Source: an uncultured Opitutaceae bacterium (GTDB lineage: Bacteria; Verrucomicrobiota; Verrucomicrobiae; Opitutales; Opitutaceae). Taken from it: a DNA stretch of 8,242 nucleotides. The stretch spans positions 1 to 8,242 of the forward strand of contig CAMLSH010000156.1 in NCBI GenBank assembly GCA_946482625.1, given 5' to 3'. The notes under the pieces were generated by a model. That model saw only the letters and a program-made list of their open reading frames with translations, searched no databases and was not told the DNA's origin. Both the position numbers and the translations under genes were made by a program. This document shows, piece after piece, positions 1-6,483 of this stretch; within the stretch, counting starts at the first letter, position 1, and each line of letters opens with the position of its first letter.

Positions 1-310
1 ATGCGCCAAAGGACGCGGAAACCCGACAGGGGTGCTGCGACAATTGCGGAAAGTTGTGGAAATCTGGAGCGCGGGACGGCGTGTTTGCCGTGCATTCGGC
101 AGCGTCTGTGGTCGCGGAGAAACGAGGCCGCTGGGGGCTTGTCACGAAATTTCCAGTACCGGGCGACGGTAAAACGTCCCGTCAGAAAAATCGCCCGACG
201 CTGTCGGATTTGCCCGGAGAAAGGCGCATGTGGGAAGTGACGCGCCTTAGCGATGCGTGGCTCCCGCGCCACCCTAACCATGTTCGAACCCACCAACTCC
301 CCGCTTTTTC
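1..310. other. Left-edge region without a recognisable gene; probable leader of the GH43-GPH-GH43 cassette
   Basis: I recognise no protein in any frame. Plus-strand frame 3 is open from the left edge to a TGA at 312-314, which overlaps the ATG of the GH43 gene at 311 in an ATGA arrangement. Its translation is Arg/Trp/Cys-rich, resembles no family I know, and its third codon positions look less GC-biased than the genes downstream. It could be the tail of an upstream gene or chance. Small inverted repeats are visible: ACGGC/GCCGT at 76-91, CGGGCGA/TCGCCCG at 160-197 (24-nt spacer) and GTGGC/GCCAC at 257-272. No convincing -35/-10 pair was found, but a cassette promoter should lie here if the cassette has its own. 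Confidence 0.4.
160..197. promoter_or_regulatory. Inverted repeat upstream of the GH43 operon, possible operator or leader hairpin
   Basis: Seven-base arms CGGGCGA (160-166) and TCGCCCG (191-197) are perfect inverted repeats. Nested inside is a competing short palindrome, GACG-gtaaaa-CGTC (165-178). The location, about 115-150 bp before the first gene of a sugar cassette, suits an operator or leader structure. There is no match to a known regulator site that I can name, and such arms are common by chance in GC-rich DNA. Confidence 0.2.
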
Positions 311-1345
311 ATGAAGTGCCGTTTTCCCGGTCTATGCCTCGTGCTTTGTCTGGTCGCGATTGAGATCCCCGCAGTGAGCGCGACGTCTTCATCGTTTGAG
401 TATCCCAATCCGCTGATCGCGCAGCGTGCCGATCCGCATATCGTCCGGCATACCGACGGTTGGTATTATTTCACGGCCACTGTGCCGGAATACGACCGGC
501 TCGAACTTCGCCGCGCCCGCACGATTTCCGAACTGACGAAAGCGGAGGCGAAAACCATCTGGCGCAAGCACACGACCGGTCCAATGGGCGCGCACGTCTG
601 GGCGCCGGAGTTGCACTTCATCGACGGCAAATGGTTCATTTATTTTGCGGCTGGCGGAGCGGAGAAAGTATGGGACATCCGCATGTACGTTTTGGAAAAC
701 GCCTCGGCGAATCCGCTCGAGGGCGAGTGGATCGAGCGCGGTCAACTCGACAGCGGTTGGGAGTCCTTTGCACTCGATGCGACGACGTTCGAGCTTCGGG
801 GCACGCGTTATCTTTCCTGGGCGCAACACGACCCGGCGATCCAGGGAAACACGAATATCTACCTCGCGAAAATGGACGGCCCGATGTCGATCGCGGGCAA
901 AGCGGTGTTGCTCAGCAAACCCGAGCTCCCGTGGGAAACGATCCGCTTCCGCGTCAACGAGGCGCCCGCCGTCATCGTCCGCGGCGAGCGCGTTTTCATC
1001 AGCTACTCAGCGAGCGGCACCGGCGCGGAGTATTGCCTCGGGCTGCTCAGTGCGTCGGCCAACGCCGATCTGCTCGATCCGCGGTCGTGGACGAAATCGC
1101 CTGAACCCGTTTTCAGAACGAGCGAGGCCAACGGTATTTTCGGGCCGGGCCACAATCAGTTCACGAAGGCGGCGGATGGCGTGACGGACCTGATCGTGTA
1201 CCACGCACGCAACTACCGCGACATCCCCGGCGATCCGCTGTATGACCCCAACCGCCACACGCGCGTGCAGGTGCTGCGCTGGAAGGCGGATGGCACGCCC
1301 GATTTTGGCGTTCCTGAACGCGAGACGACTCCCGCAAAGAAATAG
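311..1345 (+). CDS. Exported glycoside hydrolase family 43 enzyme, probable alpha-L-arabinofuranosidase or beta-xylosidase
   Basis: A 344-aa GH43 five-bladed beta-propeller glycosidase, expected to release arabinose or xylose from plant-polysaccharide oligomers by inversion. Residues 1-24 form a Sec signal peptide: a short basic start, a hydrophobic core around residues 8-17, and a plausible VSA|T cut. Catalytic positions by family pattern are Asp41 in QRADPH (general base), Asp156 in ALDATTF (pKa modulator) and Glu217 in RVNEAP (general acid). His281 in GPGHNQF matches the conserved active-site histidine, and WAPELH (97-102) is typical. The sequence resembles the LbAraf43-like GH43 group, but this was judged from memory and the substrate is not fixed. 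The first gene of a cassette, it ends 38 bp before the transporter with no terminator between. It is clearly paralogous to the enzyme at 2801-3745. The residues before the catalytic Glu (RFRVNEAP) differ from that paralogue (GFWVNEGP). No Shine-Dalgarno precedes the ATG. Confidence 0.9.
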   Translation: MKCRFPGLCLVLCLVAIEIPAVSATSSSFEYPNPLIAQRADPHIVRHTDGWYYFTATVPEYDRLELRRARTISELTKAEAKTIWRKHTTGPMGAHVWAPELHFIDGKWFIYFAAGGAEKVWDIRMYVLENASANPLEGEWIERGQLDSGWESFALDATTFELRGTRYLSWAQHDPAIQGNTNIYLAKMDGPMSIAGKAVLLSKPELPWETIRFRVNEAPAVIVRGERVFISYSASGTGAEYCLGLLSASANADLLDPRSWTKSPEPVFRTSEANGIFGPGHNQFTKAADGVTDLIVYHARNYRDIPGDPLYDPNRHTRVQVLRWKADGTPDFGVPERETTPAKK

Positions 1346-1383
1346 CCCGGCTCGTCAGCGCCAACACACCGTTCCCTCATTTC

Positions 1384-2760
1384 ATGAAGACTCACAAACT
1401 GTCCGTGCTTGAGAAAATCGGCTTCGGCGCGGGCGATGCGGCCGTGAACGTCGTCATCTCGTCGATGATGCTGATCATCGGTTATTTTTATACCGACGTC
1501 TTCGGGCTGAAGCCCGCGGATCTCGTCATCTTGTTTTTTGTGGTTCGCCTGCTCGATGGCTTGATCGATCCGCTCATCGGTTGGTTCAACGACCGCTACA
1601 CGACGCGCTGGGGACGCTATCGACCGTACTTCATCCTCTTCTCGGTGCCGCTGGCGGTTTCGACCGTGCTCATGTTCACGACGCCCGATCTCGGTTATCA
1701 GGGAAAACTGATCTGGGCCTATGCGACCTACATCGCGAACACGGTTTTGTTCAGCTTGGTGACAGTGCCGTACATTTCGCTCATCGGCGTGTTGACCGAC
1801 AATACTCAGGACCGGCTTTCGGCGAATGGCTACCGCTTGTTCTTCGCGAAGGTGGCGGGCTTTTGCGTGGCGATCATCGTGCCGCTGATGGCCGTGAAAC
1901 TCGGAGACGGAAATCTCGCGCGTGGTTACCAGATCGCCATGGCTGCGATGGCGGCGGGCGGTGTCGTGTTGTTCTGGTTCTGTTTTTTCACGACGACCGA
2001 GCGTGTGGTTCACGAAGAGGAAAAGATCCCGACGTCGGTGCAATTCTCGCATCTCATGCGCAACGACCAGTGGTGGATACTTTGCGCGGTCTGCATCACG
2101 GGCATGGTCGGCTACGTGATCCGCGGGCAGACGGCGGCGTATTATGCGAAATATTACCTCGGGGGAGGCGAGCAGCTGATCTCCAAGTTCATGGGCGTAG
2201 GCGTGGGCGCGGCGATTCTCGCGATGGTCGCGTCGACATGGATCACGAAGAGCGTCTGCAAAATTCAGCTCTTCCGCTGGACGCAGATCGCCACAGGCGT
2301 GATCAGCGCGGGGATGCTTTTCTTCGTGAAGCCGGGGGATGTCGGTCTCGCGATGGTTTTCTATTTCACGCTCTGCTTCGTCGTGGATCTGCACGCTCCG
2401 GTGTTTTGGTCGATCATTCCGGAGTCGGTCGATTACGGTGCACATAAGACAGGCGTGCGCGTATCGGGTCTGGCGATCGGGCTCATCGCGTTTTTCCAGA
2501 GCATGGGGCTCGCGATCGCAGGCTCGGGCACGAACAAGCTGCTCGACTACTTCGGCTACGTGGCGAACCAGGTTCAGACCGAGACGGCGATGAACGGACT
2601 CGCGCTCATGCTGACGGTGATCCCGGGGGCGTTTCACATACTGGTCGGCGTGCTGATGCACGGCTATCGCGTGAACGACCGCTATTATCACGCGATGATG
2701 CAGCGCAAAGCCGGCCCGGCCGCCACGCCGCCGGTCATTGCGACGGGCTCATTGTCGTAA
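1384..2760 (+). CDS. GPH-family (MelB-like) sugar:cation symporter, MFS superfamily
   Basis: A 458-aa inner-membrane protein with about 12 hydrophobic segments, the normal size for glycoside-pentoside-hexuronide:cation symporters (TC 2.A.2). The family signature lies at residues 58-81, with D58 and D62 in DGLIDP at the places of the MelB cation-site aspartates (Asp55/Asp59), followed by the cytoplasmic loop TRWGRYRP. D18 in GAGDAA and R151 in NGYRLFF align by eye with MelB Asp19 and Arg149, which contact the sugar. A second family signature, IPESVDYGAHKTG, is at 345-357, before the helix 10/11 region. It probably imports arabinosides, xylosides or free pentose with Na+ or H+. Placed between two GH43 genes at spacings of 38 and 40 bp, it is almost certainly co-transcribed with them. 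The substrate is inferred from the neighbours only. The leader before the ATG is pyrimidine-rich (ttccctcatttc), with no Shine-Dalgarno. Confidence 0.92.
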   Translation: MKTHKLSVLEKIGFGAGDAAVNVVISSMMLIIGYFYTDVFGLKPADLVILFFVVRLLDGLIDPLIGWFNDRYTTRWGRYRPYFILFSVPLAVSTVLMFTTPDLGYQGKLIWAYATYIANTVLFSLVTVPYISLIGVLTDNTQDRLSANGYRLFFAKVAGFCVAIIVPLMAVKLGDGNLARGYQIAMAAMAAGGVVLFWFCFFTTTERVVHEEEKIPTSVQFSHLMRNDQWWILCAVCITGMVGYVIRGQTAAYYAKYYLGGGEQLISKFMGVGVGAAILAMVASTWITKSVCKIQLFRWTQIATGVISAGMLFFVKPGDVGLAMVFYFTLCFVVDLHAPVFWSIIPESVDYGAHKTGVRVSGLAIGLIAFFQSMGLAIAGSGTNKLLDYFGYVANQVQTETAMNGLALMLTVIPGAFHILVGVLMHGYRVNDRYYHAMMQRKAGPAATPPVIATGSLS

Positions 2761-2800
2761 GGGAGTTCGCACCATCATCTTTTCGCGCGCTCTTCTTCAC

Positions 2801-3745
2801 ATGTCCGCTCCGACTCCACTGATCCTCCAACGTGCCGATCCGTGTATCCGCAAGCACACGGATGGCTGGTACTACTTCACCGCCTCGGTGCCCGCGTATG
2901 ATCGCATCGAGCTCCGCCGCGCGCGCACCATCGCCGAACTCGCGACTGCGAAGACGCACGACGTGTGGCACAAGCCGCTGACGGGACCGCTCAGCGAACT
3001 GATTTGGGCGCCGGAGATTCATCACCATCGGGGCGCGTGGTACGTCTATTTCGCGGCGGCGCCGACCCGCGAAATCAAGGACGGGCTTTTTCAACATCGC
3101 ATGTATGCGATCACCTGCGCCTCGGCCGATCCCTTCGCGGGTGAATGGACGTTGGTGGGGCAGATTGAGACGGGGATGGACAGCTTTTGTCTCGATGCCA
3201 CGACGTTCACGCACCGCGGCGTGCTGTACTACGTGTGGGCGCAGAAAGATCCGGCGATCCGCGGGAACTCCAATCTCTACATCTCGCGCATGGAGACGCC
3301 GGTGAAGCTCGCGACGCCGCCTGTGCGGTTGTCGGTCCCGGAGTTCGCGTGGGAGACGAAAGGTTTTTGGGTGAACGAAGGTCCATCGGTGCTGATCCGG
3401 AATGGGCGTGTCTTCGTGAGCTACTCGGCGAGCGCGACGGACGAAAATTACTGCATGGGATTGCTGCACGCCTCAGAGGAAGCCGATCTCCTCGACCCGC
3501 GTTCGTGGACGAAATCACCGGAGCCGGTTTTCAAGACCGACTACGAGAACAAGCTCTACGGACCGGGACACAACAGCTTCACGGTCGCGGAGGACGGCAT
3601 TACCGATCTGCTCGTGTACCATGCCCGCACCTACACGGAGATCGTGGGCGATCCGCTCTGGGACCCGAACCGCCATACCTATGTGAAAGCGTTGAAATGG
3701 GACGCGCGCGGCATGCCGATCTTCGGCAAGCCGTCGGAAGCGTGA
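2801..3745 (+). CDS. Cytoplasmic glycoside hydrolase family 43 enzyme, probable alpha-L-arabinofuranosidase or beta-xylosidase
   Basis: A 314-aa GH43 protein, essentially a bare catalytic propeller that starts 10 residues before the QRADP motif and has no signal peptide, so it should act in the cytoplasm on imported oligosaccharides. Catalytic residues by pattern are Asp13 (RADPC), Asp132 (LDATTF) and Glu193 (WVNEGP), with His257 in GPGHNSF. It aligns almost end to end with the mature part of the exported enzyme at 311-1345, well over half identical by eye, with shared blocks such as ELRRARTI and LLDPRSWTKSPEPVF and a four-residue insertion after YFAA. The ATG at 2801 was chosen because it gives the natural GH43 N-terminus. 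A TTG at 2738 in the same frame would overlap the transporter gene and add 21 unrelated residues. It is the last gene of the cassette, followed 8-12 bp later by the long inverted repeat. Confidence 0.9.
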   Translation: MSAPTPLILQRADPCIRKHTDGWYYFTASVPAYDRIELRRARTIAELATAKTHDVWHKPLTGPLSELIWAPEIHHHRGAWYVYFAAAPTREIKDGLFQHRMYAITCASADPFAGEWTLVGQIETGMDSFCLDATTFTHRGVLYYVWAQKDPAIRGNSNLYISRMETPVKLATPPVRLSVPEFAWETKGFWVNEGPSVLIRNGRVFVSYSASATDENYCMGLLHASEEADLLDPRSWTKSPEPVFKTDYENKLYGPGHNSFTVAEDGITDLLVYHARTYTEIVGDPLWDPNRHTYVKALKWDARGMPIFGKPSEA

Positions 3746-3756
3746 TGGCTGTTTGA

Positions 3757-3852
3757 GGTGGAACGCGCACTCCGAGCGTGTTGAGCGACGCGATTTCGCG
3801 TTAGACGTTTCCGTTTTTTACGACGCCGTTCAGCGCGCTCGGAGTGCGCCTA
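3757..3852. repeat. REP-like long inverted repeat between convergent genes (copy 1), likely bidirectional terminator
   Basis: The left arm (3765-3787) and right arm (3827-3849) are 23-nt inverted repeats differing at only three positions. Each contains the 14-bp core GCGCACTCCGAGCG, at 3765-3778 on + and at 3836-3849 on -. The intervening 39 nt are less GC-rich and include a T-run (ccgtttttta, 3811-3820). The outer flank GGTGGAACG (3757-3765) also occurs, with one or two changes, in both arms of the second copy at 6484-6583. The right arm ends directly on the TAG stop of the PrsW gene (3850-3852). The position between two convergent stop codons suits a bidirectional terminator. Recurrence in the window points to a dispersed palindromic element (REP/MITE-like) rather than a one-off hairpin. 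Confidence 0.75.
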
Positions 3853-5484
3853 TTCTGACAGACCTTCGTTGAAAACGCGGGTGAACATCAGGACGAGGAT
3901 GCTGACGCCGAGAAATTCGGGGAAGATTCGCGTGAGGCCGGCTGCGGGGCCGAGGGCGGTGATTTGTTCGATGAGTACGGCGGCGGCGACGATCGAGAGA
4001 CCGAGGATAAAGGCGCCGGTCAGACTGAAGGTCATGCGCCTGTTCTCCCGGAGCTCGAATGCCCGGTTGAAGTAGAGTGTCGATGAGACGACGTAGAGCG
4101 TGATCGAGAGATAGCCGCCGATCTCCATGAGTTCGGGCACTTCGTCCAAGCCATTGTAGAGGCCGTGGACGAGGACGGTCAGCGGGAAGACGGTGAGGAA
4201 CTCGTTGATGCCGCGTCCGCCCCACGCGCAGGCACGGAAGAGTGCCAGGCCGTTCATGCCGGTGAGCACGATGTGGAGGAAGTTGGCGGTCAGGAAACGT
4301 CCGGGACCATCCACGCCTTGCGAACCGTAGAAGTAGCCGCCGTTTTCCTCGATGGCGAAACCAAGACCGACGAAACTTGCCACCAACAGGGCTTCGCGTT
4401 CATCGCCGCGTTTCAGCAAGAAGGGCAGCAGCGGAAGGAAGAGCAGCAGCTTGCACACTTCCTCGCGCAGCCCGACGCCACCGACATGATAGATGAGAAT
4501 CTGAAGTGAGTTTCCCGTCTGTGCGAAGTGGAGAAAGTCGTCCTGCCAGATGACCGCGTAGACCGTTGGTGTGGTGCTGAGTACGCCGAGAATGAACCCG
4601 GCGAAACAGAGCAGGGTGGTGGACGAAAAGAATTTTTCCACTTCGCCGAGGTGATACAGGAAAAACGCCCAAGCGAGGCCGGTGATGAGCGTGAGTCCGA
4701 GGAGTCCGGCTTGCTGTTGGGAGATCAGCGAAAGCGGCACTTGTTTGAAGATCGCTCTCCAGTTTTTTTGCGCGATGGCGATTTCGAGCCGGTCGGTCGC
4801 GGTGACGAGGTCAGTGTAACGGGTGTCCTCGCGGAGGAGTCGGTCGAGTTTGGAGAATTGCTGCGCATCGATGAGGGATTGCACGGCGCGCTGGCGTGAA
4901 TCGACTGCGTCGGGATGGCGGCCTTCCTCGATGAAATGTCCGGCGGCGAACGTGGCGTCTCCTTGCAGCTGCTCGTACACGCCGATGAGGTGATAGACGA
5001 ATCGTGGGGGCGTATTCGTAGCGGCGAGTGCGCGGAGACGCTGTTCTGCGGGAGCTTTGAGCGCGGGATCGCTGGAGTGGAGAGCGATGAAGTCAGCGGC
5101 CAAGGCTGCTTCTTCGGGCGTGAATTTCTTTTCGAGGAGGCTTCGGGCTTTCTCGGTATCCAGGACTAGCAGCGGTGCGAGTTGTGGCAGTGCGTTTACG
5201 AGATGACTAAACTGAAGAGATGGATAGGAAAGCTCCGCTTCGAAAGCGCTGAGCACGTGCTCACGTGGATCGCTCGGCGCGAGATCGCGCGAATCGGGAT
5301 CATGAAGAAGGACTTCGCTGAGTATCCGGTCGGCAAGTCTGGCCGGACCGGATGGGCGGAGGCTATGTATCGCGCTGCCGATGGCTACGCCGCCGAGGAT
5401 GAAACCGATTGCGAGCTTCCAGAGAAAACTCCGGCTGCGGGAGGCGTGTTGCAGGAATTTCTTCCAGCGGAGGATGAGTGACAT
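3850..5484 (-). CDS. PrsW-family intramembrane protease with a large N-terminal extracytoplasmic domain
   Basis: A 544-aa membrane protein. The C-terminal part carries the PrsW hallmarks within its hydrophobic segments: E341-E342-x-x-K345 (LREEVCK), E379-E380-N381 in GFAIEENGGYF, H404 in NFLHIVLTG and H440/N444 in VHGLYNG. PrsW proteases (related to the CPBP/Abi family) cleave membrane-anchored substrates; Bacillus PrsW cleaves the anti-sigma factor RsiW. Layout: a basic N-terminus, a first membrane helix near 22-40, a soluble mostly helical region at 43-255 rich in Ala/Leu/Glu with a TPR-like look, then about nine hydrophobic segments from 257 to the end. The soluble part should face the periplasm. 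The protein is more than twice as long as Bacillus PrsW (about 218 aa). It starts 47 bp after the stop of the beta-propeller gene, so the two may be co-transcribed. Its TAG stop is the outer end of the adjoining repeat. The substrate is unknown. Confidence 0.85.
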   Translation of the reverse strand: MSLILRWKKFLQHASRSRSFLWKLAIGFILGGVAIGSAIHSLRPSGPARLADRILSEVLLHDPDSRDLAPSDPREHVLSAFEAELSYPSLQFSHLVNALPQLAPLLVLDTEKARSLLEKKFTPEEAALAADFIALHSSDPALKAPAEQRLRALAATNTPPRFVYHLIGVYEQLQGDATFAAGHFIEEGRHPDAVDSRQRAVQSLIDAQQFSKLDRLLREDTRYTDLVTATDRLEIAIAQKNWRAIFKQVPLSLISQQQAGLLGLTLITGLAWAFFLYHLGEVEKFFSSTTLLCFAGFILGVLSTTPTVYAVIWQDDFLHFAQTGNSLQILIYHVGGVGLREEVCKLLLFLPLLPFLLKRGDEREALLVASFVGLGFAIEENGGYFYGSQGVDGPGRFLTANFLHIVLTGMNGLALFRACAWGGRGINEFLTVFPLTVLVHGLYNGLDEVPELMEIGGYLSITLYVVSSTLYFNRAFELRENRRMTFSLTGAFILGLSIVAAAVLIEQITALGPAAGLTRIFPEFLGVSILVLMFTRVFNEGLSE

Positions 5485-5531
5485 CGAGGGTGGCGCGTTC
5501 GTTGAAGTCGGGCGTGCTAAGACGTGCCCGG

Positions 5532-6365
5532 TTATTCGATACGGTAGGCGGCCACGGTGTTGGCGAAGAAGGTGGGGACGTAGATCGTACGGGTCTTGGG
5601 ATCGCCGCCGATGTCCGCGGTTTGCGACGCCGGGCGCGAATCGATGATCAGTTGTTTCTCACCGCTGGGCTGCACGTGATAGATCACACCCGCCCAGCCG
5701 GAGACGACGAAGCTACCGTCGTCGAGTTTTACCACGCCATCGACGCCGCCTTCCATGCCGTTGGCGATTTTCGAGAGACGGCCATCTTTCGAGCGTTCGA
5801 AGAGCGAGCTGTCGGCGAGGACGTAGAGGATACCGTCTTGGGCGAGCAGGCCGTTCACGTCTTTTAAGTTTTCGAGGAAGACGGAGGGTTTGCCGGCGGT
5901 GAGCGCGTGAACCTTGCCGGTCTTCGAGTCGGAAACGTAGACGACACCGGCGGAGTCGATGGTGATGTCGTTGAGCATGGCGGAACCGGCGATGGCGATT
6001 TTTTCCAGGATGGCGGCTTTCGCGACGTCGATCACGACGACGTTGGTCAGGTCGGCGACGTAGAGTTTGCCCGCGTGAAGGCCGAGGCCTTTGGGGTTGT
6101 CGAGGCCGGTGACCCATTCGGCGGCGATGATTTTTCCGTCGAGCGCGACTTTGCCGATGGAGCCGCGGCCATCGGAGGTCCACGGCGTTTTCCCGTCGAT
6201 GTTGGAAACGTAAAGCTGTGCGCCAGCGGAGTCGAAGAGGACGGACTCAGGCGTTTTCAGGAGCGGTTCTGTTTCCCAGAGCCGGGTGAACTTTACCTGT
6301 TGGGCGAAGAGCGAGAGCGGGGCGGCCAGTGTGAGAGCGAGTGCGAACAGAGCGGGTTTCTTCAT
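5532..6365 (-). CDS. Exported SMP-30/gluconolactonase-like beta-propeller protein
   Basis: A 277-aa protein. Residues 1-22 are a clear signal peptide (MKKPALFALAL start, cut near LFAQ|Q), so it is periplasmic or exported. The mature part shows repeated beta-propeller strands: YVSN (52-55), YVAD (102-105), YVSDSKTGKVHAL (143-155), LYVLADS and IYVPTFFANTVAAYRI at the end. Candidate metal-site residues of the SMP-30/gluconolactonase family are present: Glu40 in TPESV, Asn132 in LNDITID, Asn171 in DVNGL and Asp209 in GVDGVV. These family members are Ca/Zn-dependent lactonases or esterases, but many such propellers, especially exported ones, have no known activity, so enzymatic function is uncertain. 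The gene lies downstream of the second repeat and 47 bp upstream of PrsW. The pyrimidine-rich leader (ccgacccgcct) lacks a Shine-Dalgarno. Confidence 0.78.
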   Translation of the reverse strand: MKKPALFALALTLAAPLSLFAQQVKFTRLWETEPLLKTPESVLFDSAGAQLYVSNIDGKTPWTSDGRGSIGKVALDGKIIAAEWVTGLDNPKGLGLHAGKLYVADLTNVVVIDVAKAAILEKIAIAGSAMLNDITIDSAGVVYVSDSKTGKVHALTAGKPSVFLENLKDVNGLLAQDGILYVLADSSLFERSKDGRLSKIANGMEGGVDGVVKLDDGSFVVSGWAGVIYHVQPSGEKQLIIDSRPASQTADIGGDPKTRTIYVPTFFANTVAAYRIE

Positions 6366-6480
6366 AGGCGGGTCGGAGTGAAACGCGATGAAGCCGCCTC
6401 ATCTGAGGTTTCGCAAGACTGCGGCCGGAGGAAGAGGGGAAGGGGCGCGCTGGGTTCGCGAGCGGGTATGTGCGTGGGTC
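6366..6480 (-). promoter_or_regulatory. Leader region of the SMP-30-like gene, with a 12-bp palindrome
   Basis: This stretch should hold the promoter of the propeller gene if repeat copy 2 ends the upstream transcript. It contains a perfect palindrome with a two-base centre, CCTCA-tc-TGAGG (6397-6408), 31 bp before the ATG. GAAAC (6380-6384) and GTTTC (6408-6412) make a second inverted pair. A 19-nt all-purine run (6427-6445, + strand) reads as a pyrimidine tract in the - strand leader. On the - strand a TTGCGA lies about 17 bp from CTTCAT, a weak sigma70-like pair at best. No known operator is recognised. Confidence 0.25.
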
Positions 6481-6483
6481 GGA

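Noticed and set aside
61..100. Possible third, decayed copy of the palindromic repeat (tggagcgcgggacggcg... with an ACGGC/GCCGT hairpin)
   Set aside because: It shares only the TGGAGCGCG start and general GC-rich character with the real copies. The 14-bp core and a matching opposite arm are absent.
1..240. 79-codon frame starting with ATG at position 1
   Set aside because: Arg/Cys-rich translation with no recognisable domain, the start coincides with the window edge, and other frames here are equally open.
1213..2691. A 492-codon open frame on the - strand opposite the transporter
   Set aside because: It lies antisense to an unmistakable GPH symporter, its product is extremely rich in His, Arg, Asp and Glu with no family resemblance, and such long antisense frames are common opposite GC-rich genes.
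2738..2800. TTG start giving the second GH43 a 21-residue N-terminal extension
   Set aside because: It would overlap the end of the transporter gene, uses a rare start, adds an Arg/His-rich stretch that is not a signal peptide, and the ATG at 2801 gives the expected GH43 N-terminus.
4165..4899. Several + strand open frames across the PrsW gene
   Set aside because: They are antisense to the PrsW coding region, which carries clear membrane segments and catalytic motifs; the translations are acidic, low-complexity and match nothing known.
5509..5530. CGGGC/GCCCG hairpin just after the stop of the propeller gene as a terminator
   Set aside because: Only five paired bases with a 12-nt loop and no T-run on the - strand. 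It may be a weak processing or attenuation structure, but is not supportable as a terminator.
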